Assembly (NCBI GenBank): GCA_045628945.1
Contig: JAZQQG010000039.1
Location: 49,960 to 113,959, forward strand
Direction: 5' to 3'
Source: RGIG4034 sp045628945
GTDB lineage: Bacteria; Bacillota; Clostridia; Lachnospirales; Lachnospiraceae
DNA length: 64,000 nucleotides
Each line of letters begins with the position of its first letter. The stretch's first letter is position 1. Below the pieces are notes generated by a model. The model worked only from the letters and a program-made list of their open reading frames with translations, had not been told where the DNA came from and made no database searches. The position numbers were made by a program, and so were the translations under genes. Positions 26,169-34,003 of the stretch are shown here, piece after piece.

Positions 26169-27011
26169 ATGGCAGACGATCGTAAAGTGGTTATGGCCTA
26201 TTGGGACTGCGAATATTGCGGAAACAAAGGAATCGAAGGAATGACAAGAGATTGCCCCGGGTGTGGTCATCCCCGTCCGGAGGGCGTGAAGTTCTATCTT
26301 CAGAAAGAGAAGCAGTATGTGGAAGGCACTGCCGAGCAGCATAAGGAAGCCGATTGGGTATGTCCTTATTGCAATACTCTGAATGCAGCCGCACAGAAGG
26401 ACTGTGCTTCCTGTGGCGCTCCGAAGTCGGAGGCAAGCGGAGATTATTTCTCTGCACAGAAGAAGACCGAAGCACCGGCACCTGCTCCTAAGAAAAGAAG
26501 TATCTTGCCGTTAATCATTGCTGCGGTAATCTGTTTCCTGCTTGTCTTTTTCCTGGTGAAGAGCTGCCAGAATCCCCGTAAGGATGCGGTTGTGGAGAGC
26601 GGTGCCTGGAAGACGGAGCTGGTGGTAGAGGAATATCAGCTGGTGGAAGTGCAGGAACCTTATGAGGAACTGGTCGGCTACGATTTGCAGTATTCCGATA
26701 ACGGTGACGGAACCTTTACCGAGACAGAGGTTCCTCAGTATGAGACGAAGTACCGTACCGTTCAGGAGAATCAGTGGGTTGAAGTGAAGATTTTAGAGAA
26801 TCAGGGCACCGGCTTTGATCCCGAATGGCGGACTTACACCTGCGGAACGGATGAACGAACCGTTGAAAAGGGCGTCTACTGGGTATATGTGGACACCGAG
26901 GATGACGGAAAAATTATGGTTTACGTGGATAAATACGAGGATTTCATCAAGTTGGCACCCGGCGATGAAATTAAGTACTTTAAGAACGGAACCCGATACA
27001 AGTATGAATAG
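26169..27011 (+). CDS. Double zinc-ribbon membrane protein
   Basis: A 280-aa protein of unknown role. Two RanBP2-like C-x2-C / C-x2-C zinc ribbons occupy residues about 13-90 (DCEYCGNKG ... CPGCGHPRP and WVCPYCNTLN ... CASCGAPK). A short Ala/Pro/Lys linker, one membrane helix (about 115-135) and an extracytoplasmic beta-rich domain of about 145 residues follow. It could couple a cytoplasmic zinc module to an outside sensor. A strong terminator follows. Confidence 0.75.
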   Translation: MADDRKVVMAYWDCEYCGNKGIEGMTRDCPGCGHPRPEGVKFYLQKEKQYVEGTAEQHKEADWVCPYCNTLNAAAQKDCASCGAPKSEASGDYFSAQKKTEAPAPAPKKRSILPLIIAAVICFLLVFFLVKSCQNPRKDAVVESGAWKTELVVEEYQLVEVQEPYEELVGYDLQYSDNGDGTFTETEVPQYETKYRTVQENQWVEVKILENQGTGFDPEWRTYTCGTDERTVEKGVYWVYVDTEDDGKIMVYVDKYEDFIKLAPGDEIKYFKNGTRYKYE

Positions 27012-27025
27012 TTGAAGTTGGATAA

Positions 27026-27055
27026 GGGAACCAAGTTTTCTTGGTTCCCATTTTT
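27026..27055 (+). terminator. Intrinsic terminator after the zinc-ribbon gene
   Basis: GGGAACCAAG (27026-27035) pairs with CTTGGTTCCC (27040-27049), a perfect 10-bp stem with TTTT loop, then ATTTTT. Confidence 0.9.
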
Positions 27056-27071
27056 GCAAAGGACAGGAAAG

Positions 27072-27455
27072 ATGTCACTGATTAGCGGAATTCATCATGT
27101 AGCCATGAAATGTTGCAATGATGCGGAATATGAGAAGGTTGTTCTTTTTTACCGGGATGTGCTGGGATTACGAGTGGCAAGAACCTGGGAGAACGGCATT
27201 ATGTTTGATACCGGTGCGGGCATTATGGAGGTCTTCCGAAACGGAGAGCAAGAGCTTCCGCAAGGGGTGCTTCGTCATTTTGCATTTGCGACGCAGGATG
27301 TGGATGCCTGTGCAAAGGCCGTGGAGGAAGCGGGATACGAGGTGTTCACGAAGCCGAAGGACATCGTGATTGCATCCAATCCACCGTTTCCGGCACGAAT
27401 TGCCTTCTGTTACGGGCCCCTTGGTGAGGAGATTGAATTTTTTGAAGAACGATAG
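27072..27455 (+). CDS. VOC (glyoxalase/bleomycin resistance) family protein
   Basis: A 127-aa single-domain VOC protein. Pattern: ISGIHHVAMKC at the start (metal-ligand His), VVLFYRDVLGL, IMFDTGAGIMEVF and a final EEIEFFEE (metal-ligand Glu). Members are lyases, dioxygenases or binding proteins, so the substrate is open. Start at 27072 has AGGAAAG upstream. Its end overlaps the hflX gene by 14 nt. Confidence 0.85.
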   Translation: MSLISGIHHVAMKCCNDAEYEKVVLFYRDVLGLRVARTWENGIMFDTGAGIMEVFRNGEQELPQGVLRHFAFATQDVDACAKAVEEAGYEVFTKPKDIVIASNPPFPARIAFCYGPLGEEIEFFEER

Positions 27456-28740
27456 AGTGATTGAATCGGATACGGAGAAAGTAATCCTCGTTGGCGTGCA
27501 GTTGCCCGGCAACGGGGATTTTCGTGCAAATGGAGAGGATGCGGCCGCGCTGGAAGCGTCCTTAGACGAGCTGGAATCCTTAGCGAAAACGGCGGGAGCG
27601 GTGACGGTCGGACGTCTGTCTCAGGCCCGGGAATTCGTACATCCCGGGACCTATATCGGCAGTGGTAAGATCGAGGAGCTTCGTGAACTGATTGAGGAAA
27701 CCGGCGCTACCGGAATTATCTGTGATGATGAGTTAAGTCCTGCCCAATATAAGAACCTTGAGGACGCGCTTCCCGTGAAGGTCTTGGACCGCACGATTCT
27801 GATTCTGGACATTTTCGCGACACGTGCGACGACCTCCGAAGGAAAACTTCAGGTAGAACTTGCACAGCTCAAATACCGCATGACCCGTCTTGCCGGCTTT
27901 GGCGTCGACATGTCAAGACTCGGCGGAGGTATCGGTACCCGTGGTCCCGGTGAAAAGAAGATTGAGACGGACCGCCGTCGTATTCGCGACCGCGTGGCCC
28001 AGTTAAATCGTGAACTTCGGGATGTGGTTCGTCATCGTGAGGTCACCCGTGAGAAACGTCGACGAAACGGGGAAACGGTTTTTGCCATTGTCGGCTATAC
28101 CAATGCGGGAAAGTCGACGCTGTTAAACTCCTTAACGGGAGCCGGGGTACTGTCGGAGGACAAGTTGTTTGCGACCCTGGATCCGACGACGCGCGCATTG
28201 GAATTGCCCAGCGGACAGCGTGTTCTTTTAACCGATACGGTTGGATTTATTCACAAGCTTCCCCATCATCTGGTGGATGCGTTCCGAAGTACGTTAGAGG
28301 AAGCGAAGTACGCGGATGCGATTCTTCATGTGGTGGATGCGACCTCTCCGGATCGGGATCTGCAGATGCATGTGGTTTACGAGACTTTGAAGGATCTGGG
28401 CATTTTAGATAAGACCATCTATACTCTTTTTAATAAGTGTGATCTGGACCGGGTGGCCTTCATGCCCTGCGTGGATGAAAGAGCCGCGAAATGTTTCAAA
28501 ATCTCGGCACGCACCGGAAAAGGTGTGGAGAGCTTTCTTGCGGGCATAGAAGCATACTGCCGGGAATCGCAGGTCTACATCGAGCGGGTATTCCCGTACT
28601 CGGAGGGAAGTCTTCTTCAGCAGATTCGTGAACACGGACAGATTGTAAACGAGGAATATACGGAGGAGGGAATTCGCGTCTGTGCCTATGTGCCGGAGAG
28701 ATTTCGTTGTCTTTTTCGTGAGAAGCATGCTATAATATAG
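27442..28740 (+). CDS. hflX: GTPase HflX
   Basis: About 432 aa, a ribosome-associated GTPase that splits stalled or stressed 70S ribosomes. The N-terminal domain (VGRLSQAREFVHPGTYIGSGKIEEL), the glycine-rich linker (RLGGGIGTRGPGEKKIE), and the G domain with GYTNAGKST, DTVGFIHKLP and NKCD are all present. The start is uncertain: TTG at 27442 has GAGGAG 10 nt upstream, and a GTG at 27457 is possible. An upstream in-frame ATG at 27370 lies inside the VOC gene and is unlikely. Confidence 0.93.
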   Translation: MKNDRVIESDTEKVILVGVQLPGNGDFRANGEDAAALEASLDELESLAKTAGAVTVGRLSQAREFVHPGTYIGSGKIEELRELIEETGATGIICDDELSPAQYKNLEDALPVKVLDRTILILDIFATRATTSEGKLQVELAQLKYRMTRLAGFGVDMSRLGGGIGTRGPGEKKIETDRRRIRDRVAQLNRELRDVVRHREVTREKRRRNGETVFAIVGYTNAGKSTLLNSLTGAGVLSEDKLFATLDPTTRALELPSGQRVLLTDTVGFIHKLPHHLVDAFRSTLEEAKYADAILHVVDATSPDRDLQMHVVYETLKDLGILDKTIYTLFNKCDLDRVAFMPCVDERAAKCFKISARTGKGVESFLAGIEAYCRESQVYIERVFPYSEGSLLQQIREHGQIVNEEYTEEGIRVCAYVPERFRCLFREKHAII

Positions 28741-28763
28741 GCGAAGGAAAGGAGGTACATACT

Positions 28764-28811
28764 ATGAAAAATACCTTCACTTGTGACCTCAATGAGGGCA
28801 CCTTCCTTTAG
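28764..28811 (+). CDS. Short ORF, candidate leader peptide (15 codons)
   Basis: ATG at 28764 follows a near-perfect ribosome binding site (GAAAGGAGG). The ORF encodes MKNTFTCDLNEGTFL and stops at 28811, just before two hairpins. The very strong initiation signal with a tiny product suggests a leader peptide whose translation affects the hairpins, or a small functional peptide. No tRNA-specific codon run is seen. Confidence 0.45.
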   Translation: MKNTFTCDLNEGTFL

Positions 28812-28814
28812 CCC

Positions 28815-28882
28815 GCGCATTGCCATAAGTGTGTAATGCGCATCACATATATGGAATCCCCACCCACACGGCGGGGATTTTT
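28815..28882 (+). terminator. Two hairpins after the short ORF, the second a terminator
   Basis: Hairpin 1: GCGCATT (28815-28821) with AATGCGC (28835-28841). Hairpin 2: AATCCCC (28855-28861) with GGGGATT (28873-28879), followed by TTTT. A further small GGGG-AGAT-CCCC hairpin is at 28897-28908. They either end the hflX transcript or attenuate the downstream gene. Confidence 0.7.
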
Positions 28883-28938
28883 GCTATTATTTCATCGGGG
28901 AGATCCCCCGGTGGTGTGGATAGAATGAGGGAATTGAG

Positions 28939-29709
28939 ATGGGTCAGTCAAAAGAACAGAAGAAACTTTCCGAGGAACCGAAAAAGGAGATGAGCAATCG
29001 CTCCCAGAAGGTGATCGGTGTTTTTGCCATGGTAATCTTCGTGGCAGTTGTGGGTGTATTGTGCGCGCTGGCGATTCCCATCCTTAAGATGGCGTCCCAC
29101 CCGGAGGAATTCCGGGAATGGATTGATTCTATGGGCATCTGGGGCTGGGGAGCTTATATCGGTCTGGTCATCCTGCAGATTCTGGTGGCCTTTATCCCCG
29201 GAGAGCCGTTGGAAACCGTAGCCGGTTACGCCTTTGGTACAGTGGAGGGAACCATTCTGTGCCTGGTGGCCGCTTCCCTCGGCAGTGTTATGGTTCTTTT
29301 GCTTGTCCGCAAGTTCGGTGTGAAGTTAATGGAGATCTTCTTTTCCAAGGAGAAGATTGAGTCCTTAAAATTTCTGCATGGGTCGCCGAAGCGGACGTTG
29401 GTCTTCACAATACTTTTTGTTCTGCCCGGTACCCCGAAGGATTTGTTGTGCTATTTTGCGGGACTTACGGATATTAAGCTGTGGATTCTGTTTATCATCT
29501 GCTCCGTGGGGCGTTTTCCGTCGATTATTACCTCGACGCTGTTGGGGGATGCGTTAGGTACCAAGAATTACTGGAGTGCAATTATTGTAGTGGCTGCCAC
29601 GCTGGTTCTGAGCGGAATCGGCGTACTGATATACAAGTGTATCGGCAACAAAAAGGATGAGCAGGCCGGGAGTGAGGCGCTCGAGGTAAAAGAGGAGGTA
29701 CAAGAATGA
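28939..29709 (+). CDS. TVP38/TMEM64 (DedA-like) membrane protein
   Basis: A 256-aa protein with five to six hydrophobic helices, the family's usual size. The SNARE-associated/VTT domain is seen in IPGEPLETVAGYAFG and FVLPGTPKDLLCYFAGL, with conserved prolines and glycines. Family members are proposed lipid or undecaprenyl-phosphate scramblases. It follows the short ORF and hairpins and overlaps the next gene by 4 nt. Confidence 0.88.
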   Translation: MGQSKEQKKLSEEPKKEMSNRSQKVIGVFAMVIFVAVVGVLCALAIPILKMASHPEEFREWIDSMGIWGWGAYIGLVILQILVAFIPGEPLETVAGYAFGTVEGTILCLVAASLGSVMVLLLVRKFGVKLMEIFFSKEKIESLKFLHGSPKRTLVFTILFVLPGTPKDLLCYFAGLTDIKLWILFIICSVGRFPSIITSTLLGDALGTKNYWSAIIVVAATLVLSGIGVLIYKCIGNKKDEQAGSEALEVKEEVQE

Positions 29710-30116
29710 GTTTTGCGGGTGAGTATGTAGTTGACAAGGTTATGAGCATGGGGGAAGGCGGTTTTGTACTGCTTCCGATTGACGAGGCGAAGGCGAAGTT
29801 AGACGATCCTCATGATATCCAGGAAATGGAAAAAATGAAGAACATGGTGCTTACGGTTGAGGAAGACGGAAGTGCATATATGGGAATGCCGATTCCGGAG
29901 GGGACTCCCCAGGCCGAGATTGACAAGGCAGTATCCCGTGGCATGGAAGTGAAGGACGGTTGTCTGATTATCGAGAAGATGCAGACCAAAGCCGAAGGAA
30001 ACGATCTGTTTATGTATGACAGACAGCAGATGTTAACCGGCGAGGAATGGGTGAAGATCACCACGGAGAATGAAGGGGAGTTGAACCTGATCATGTATAC
30101 CTATAAGCGTAAGTAG
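29706..30116 (+). CDS. Hypothetical small soluble protein
   Basis: 136 aa, acidic and soluble, with alternating beta-strand segments (GFVLLPIDEA, MVLTVEEDGSAYMGMPI, ELNLIMYTYKRK). A lipocalin-like or META-type small barrel is possible, but I do not recognise a family. It is translationally coupled (ATGA) to the TVP38-family gene. Confidence 0.65.
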   Translation: MSFAGEYVVDKVMSMGEGGFVLLPIDEAKAKLDDPHDIQEMEKMKNMVLTVEEDGSAYMGMPIPEGTPQAEIDKAVSRGMEVKDGCLIIEKMQTKAEGNDLFMYDRQQMLTGEEWVKITTENEGELNLIMYTYKRK

Positions 30117-30171
30117 TACGCCTATAGTCGCAAGAATATTGAATTTTTCAAGGAAATAACAGAGAAATACG

Positions 30172-30207
30172 GGGCCTGCAAAACCGGTTTGCAGGTCCTA
30201 ATTTTTT
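30172..30207 (+). terminator. Intrinsic terminator
   Basis: An 11-bp stem (GGGCCTGCAAA / TTTGCAGGTCC, one G-T pair) at 30172-30182 and 30188-30198, followed by a run of six T. Confidence 0.85.
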
Positions 30208-30256
30208 GTTGCAAAAGAGAACGTATGTTTGTATAATGATATTAGAGGGCGAACAA

Positions 30257-31789
30257 ATGTACGAAGAAACCGGATTAAAAAGTTATAGTTTGGAAGAAAA
30301 ATTAGAGATTCTGTCGGATGCGGCGAAGTATGATGTAGCCTGCACTTCCAGCGGTGTGAGTCGCGCAGGGAAGCAGGGATATCTTGGGAACTCCGTGGCA
30401 GCGGGAGTCTGTCATTCTTTTGCCGCAGACGGTCGATGCATCTCCTTACTTAAGATTCTTATGACGAATCACTGCATCTATGACTGCAAGTATTGCAAGA
30501 ATCGTAAGAGTAATGATATTCCGAGGGCAACCTTTACGCCGGAGGAGATCTGTACGCTTACGATGGAATTCTATCGACGCAATTACATCGAGGGACTGTT
30601 TTTAAGCTCCGGAGTCATTAAGAATCCGGACTATACCATGGAGCTGATGTGTGAGGCGGTAAGACTTCTTCGTACCGTCTATAAGTTCAACGGATATATC
30701 CATATGAAAGCAATTCCGGGGGCCAGCAATGAACTCATCTGCTCTGCCGGTTTGTTAGCGGATCGCGTGAGCCTGAATATGGAACTGCCCACAGAGGAGC
30801 TGCTTCGTACCCTGGCTCCGAACAAAAACTTTCAGACGATTTTCAAGCCGATGAATCAGATTACGAACCGCATTGCCGGTCACCGTCTGGCGATTGGTAA
30901 GGATGCCCGTATGGAGCGTGCCGGAATCAATCAATATCTGGAGAACAGTATTTTCAATGAGTCGGCGAAACGGATTGAGGGAGCCGAGAATGTGGTGGAT
31001 GCAATCGGGTCTTCTTTTGACGGGAATGCCGAGAGTGCTTCCGAGCGAATGTGGCTTCCGGCAGAGCGGGGAGATGCCCAGCTTAAGCGTCCCTTTGCGC
31101 CTGCGGGTCAGAGTACACAGATGATTATCGGAGCCGGCAATGAGACGGATTATGAACTGATTCATACGTCCGAGGCGCTGTACCGCCGATTTGACTTAAA
31201 GAGAGTCTTCTATTCCGGATACATTCCCATCAACGAAGATCCGAGTCTTCCGGATCCGGACACGCAGGTACCGCTTCTTCGGGAGCATAGGCTCTATCAG
31301 GCGGACTGGTTACTTCGCTATTACGGTTTCCGTGCGGCAGAGCTGCTTTCGAAGGAGAGACCGAATTTCGATGAGCGAATGGACCCGAAATGCAATTGGG
31401 CTCTTCGCCACCTGGAGCAATTTCCGGTGGAGGTCAACACTGCCTCTTACGAGACACTTCTTCGCGTGCCCGGAATCGGGCCGACCTCTGTGAAGCGAAT
31501 CGTGGCGGCACGCCGATACGGCAAGGTAGATTTCTATATGTTGAAGAAGATGGGTGTTGTGTTGAAAAGAGCACAGTACTTCTTAACCTGTGACGGCAAG
31601 ATGCTCTATCGGATTCCTTTTGAGGAACGTTTTATTACGAACCAGCTGACAGCCTTAGAGCAAAAAGACAATTATCTGATTAGTGAGGGGAATCAGGTAA
31701 TCACCCAGATGAGTTTGTTTACCGATATGGGACTTCAGACAGGTGAGGAAGGCCGGGGAATGCGTCGGAGTGTGGGAGGTGCGAGATGA
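30257..31789 (+). CDS. Putative DNA modification/repair radical SAM protein
   Basis: A 510-aa radical SAM enzyme. The 4Fe-4S cysteines are in HCIYDCKYCKN (CxxxCxxC). The C-terminus has a helix-hairpin-helix DNA-binding motif (VPGIGPTSVKRIVAAR). This matches the family always paired with a DUF4130 protein or a uracil-DNA glycosylase fusion, for which no reaction is established. The ATG at 30257 has AGAGGGCG upstream. The partner gene overlaps by 4 nt. Confidence 0.88.
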   Translation: MYEETGLKSYSLEEKLEILSDAAKYDVACTSSGVSRAGKQGYLGNSVAAGVCHSFAADGRCISLLKILMTNHCIYDCKYCKNRKSNDIPRATFTPEEICTLTMEFYRRNYIEGLFLSSGVIKNPDYTMELMCEAVRLLRTVYKFNGYIHMKAIPGASNELICSAGLLADRVSLNMELPTEELLRTLAPNKNFQTIFKPMNQITNRIAGHRLAIGKDARMERAGINQYLENSIFNESAKRIEGAENVVDAIGSSFDGNAESASERMWLPAERGDAQLKRPFAPAGQSTQMIIGAGNETDYELIHTSEALYRRFDLKRVFYSGYIPINEDPSLPDPDTQVPLLREHRLYQADWLLRYYGFRAAELLSKERPNFDERMDPKCNWALRHLEQFPVEVNTASYETLLRVPGIGPTSVKRIVAARRYGKVDFYMLKKMGVVLKRAQYFLTCDGKMLYRIPFEERFITNQLTALEQKDNYLISEGNQVITQMSLFTDMGLQTGEEGRGMRRSVGGAR

Positions 31790-32547
31790 CGGTTTATTAT
31801 TGTGATGCAAATTGGGAATCGATGCTTACCTGTATCTACGAGGCGTGGGCGAGTCGTAAGGGACATGCGAATGTTACGCTTCGAGTCGGTCCGGAGGAAC
31901 AGTATGATCTTTTTCGGGAATATGTATATGTGACCGGTGATTCGAGAAAAGCGGAAAGTGTGAAGGATGCAATCATCCGGAAGATTTCCTATTCCTTCTA
32001 TCGGGAGCTGACTTATGTGGGGATGTCCCATGAGGAGGATGCGTTGGATACGATCTATCGAATGGTGGTATTAGGTTTTGCATACGGACCCGGCGTCGGG
32101 GATATGTATCAGTCCGAGGCGGTACAGCGCTTTCGGAAGTTATACCGGGCGATTACCACCGAAGCGGATCGTTTTCGTGAATTTATGCGTTTTCATGAGG
32201 CATCGCGCGGTGTGTATGTGGCACATTTTGAGCCGCGAGGACGTATTTTGCCGGTTTTGGCAGAATGCTTCACGGACCGGATGCCTTCTGAGATGTTTAT
32301 CATTGTTGATGATGTTCACAGGGAAGCACTCGTGCATCCGATGGATGAACCCTGCTATATACGAATGCTCACGGACGATGAGTTCGAGAGAATCCTTATG
32401 ACCGAAGAGGAGAACGATGACTATACCGACCTATGGCGCGTATTCTTCGAAACGATTGCCATTCGGGAGCGTGCCAATGCGAAGTGCCAGCAGAGTCATA
32501 TGCCCTACTGGGTTCGCAAGCATATGGTGGAGATGTCGGCGCACTGA
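31786..32547 (+). CDS. DUF4130 protein, partner of the radical SAM enzyme
   Basis: 253 aa. The start VYYCDANWESMLTCIYEAW and the block IYRMVVLGFAYGPGV ... FREFMRFHE ... YVAHFEPR fit the probable DNA-metabolism protein linked to the radical SAM gene. In many bacteria this domain is fused to a uracil-DNA-glycosylase-like domain; here it stands alone. The mechanism is unknown. Confidence 0.87.
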   Translation: MTVYYCDANWESMLTCIYEAWASRKGHANVTLRVGPEEQYDLFREYVYVTGDSRKAESVKDAIIRKISYSFYRELTYVGMSHEEDALDTIYRMVVLGFAYGPGVGDMYQSEAVQRFRKLYRAITTEADRFREFMRFHEASRGVYVAHFEPRGRILPVLAECFTDRMPSEMFIIVDDVHREALVHPMDEPCYIRMLTDDEFERILMTEEENDDYTDLWRVFFETIAIRERANAKCQQSHMPYWVRKHMVEMSAH

Positions 32548-32628
32548 ATTTTTATATTCTACTTTAGTTTCTGTTGCGGCTGAAAAATTCTGAATTTGAG
32601 GTATGCGAACATAGAAGTTACTTCGTCG

Positions 32629-32820
32629 GATGGCGTGTGTAAGAAGGATTCTGAAGCAATCGCACAGGAACCGAAGAGCAAGACAAGGAATCATTAACAA
32701 AAAAAGTCTGAGGTAAGAGCCTCTCATATATGGGCGAATACCTCAGACTTTTATTTTGTTAATAGATTCGTGGCTTGCCGGAGTGGGTGCGGCTGAAGAA
32801 TCCTTCTTACACACGTCATC
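32629..32820. repeat. 24-nt inverted repeat flanking a terminator
   Basis: Arms at 32629-32652 and 32797-32820 are reverse complements at 23 of 24 positions. The terminator at 32704-32750 lies between them. No gene is seen in the 299 nt between DUF4130 and the GH5 reading frame. Confidence 0.6.
32704..32750. terminator. Bidirectional terminator between convergent genes
   Basis: AAGTCTGAGGTA (32704-32715) pairs with TACCTCAGACTT (32739-32750), flanked by A-rich and T-rich runs on both sides. Confidence 0.8.
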
Positions 32821-32846
32821 TGCTAAAAAGTTAATTCTATGATTAT

Positions 32847-33857
32847 TTACCGTACCGAAGTATTCCGGATTCCATCTTTTCCATTCACGACCTTGTCACC
32901 CCAATGGTTTAAGTCTTTTCCTTCCCAATCACGGGAGAGATCCAGGTACTCGACGCCGCCACTGTTGCCCTTCTAGCTCCAGGCGATTGTGCCGATTTCG
33001 TGCCTTCGGCAGTATTCCATCAGGTAATCTTCCAGTACATTGCCGTCCTCGTGGGTGTAGCCGAATTCGCCGACGCACACGCAGAGATTCTGGTCGGTAG
33101 CGCCTTCGAGATTATAGCGAATGAGCCATTTATAGCGGCCGGACATTCCATACATGTGCACAGAGAACATGGTGTTTGCGTCCGGGTCGGCCTGAAAGAC
33201 CTTCAGGCCGTTCTTACGAATCGATCTGCCGTACTGACCCCAGCCGGCAGCATCGACCATGAATACATGCCGGATTCCTGCTTCGCGAAGCATCGGAATT
33301 ACTTTCTTATATCCCTTAAGCCACAGGTTGGCGTTCCAACCGCCAACCCATTCGTTGGCAATATTAATAATGCAATAGTTCTCGGTTCCCATAAGCTCCG
33401 GTGCGACTTCTACCCAGAATTCTGCAATGTGATCCAGGTAGGACATCGAATCTTTGCCGGTTCCGTCATGCACTTCCAATACACTGATCATTCCAAGTTC
33501 CCAGGCACGATCAACGAGTCTTCGCAGGTCGACTCCGGAATCGCGAGTCCACTGATCCCCGTCTGCACAGACAATTCGAATACAGTTTGCCCCGGTGTCG
33601 GCGATGGCCTGAAGAGCAACTTCATCGTAGTCCTTATACCAGCAATGTGCATGGTTAATGCCGCGCAGAACAATCGGCGTTCCGTCTGCTGCTTTCAGCT
33701 TCGTGCCGTCCACATAGAGGCCGTTATGTACGCTTGCGGTATTGTTGGGTGCTTTTTTATGTGTTGTGCATCCGTAGAGGAAAATAAGCACCGCAATGAA
33801 GAGTACTGCAAGAATCGCAATGAGAATAATAAGAATTCGAAGAAGTTTTCTTTTCAT
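32847..33857 (-). pseudogene. GH5 (mannanase-like) gene with in-frame TAG
   Basis: An N-terminal membrane anchor (KLLRILIILIAILAVLF) is followed by a GH5 barrel: GINHAHCWYKD, the acid/base Glu in NIANEWVG and the nucleophile Glu in CVGEFGYT. The frame hits TAG at 32973-32975 directly after AWS. Downstream the same frame continues for 41 codons (KGNSGGVEYLDLSRDW ... ) to a TAA at 32847. Intact relatives of subfamily GH5_8 have AWSWKGN here, so TAG replaces the Trp codon TGG by one base. The truncated product (294 aa) keeps both catalytic Glu but loses a barrel strand. Either a recent nonsense mutation, a read-through, or a sequencing error. Start at 33857 has GAAAGGGG upstream. Confidence 0.8.
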
Positions 33858-34003
33858 AGGAACCGTGCCCCTTTCTTTCAGTATAAGTATAGCATAATAA
33901 ACAGGAAAACAAGATGAATTCTGCCTCAAAATATGATAAAATCAATGAACTCCCCCTTACCACGAATTTAGGGAAATGATGCTGTGTAAAGGAGAAATCG
34001 TAT

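Noticed and set aside
32973..32975. TAG read as pyrrolysine
   Set aside because: The position is a Trp in related enzymes and no pyl genes are seen; a TGG to TAG change is simpler.
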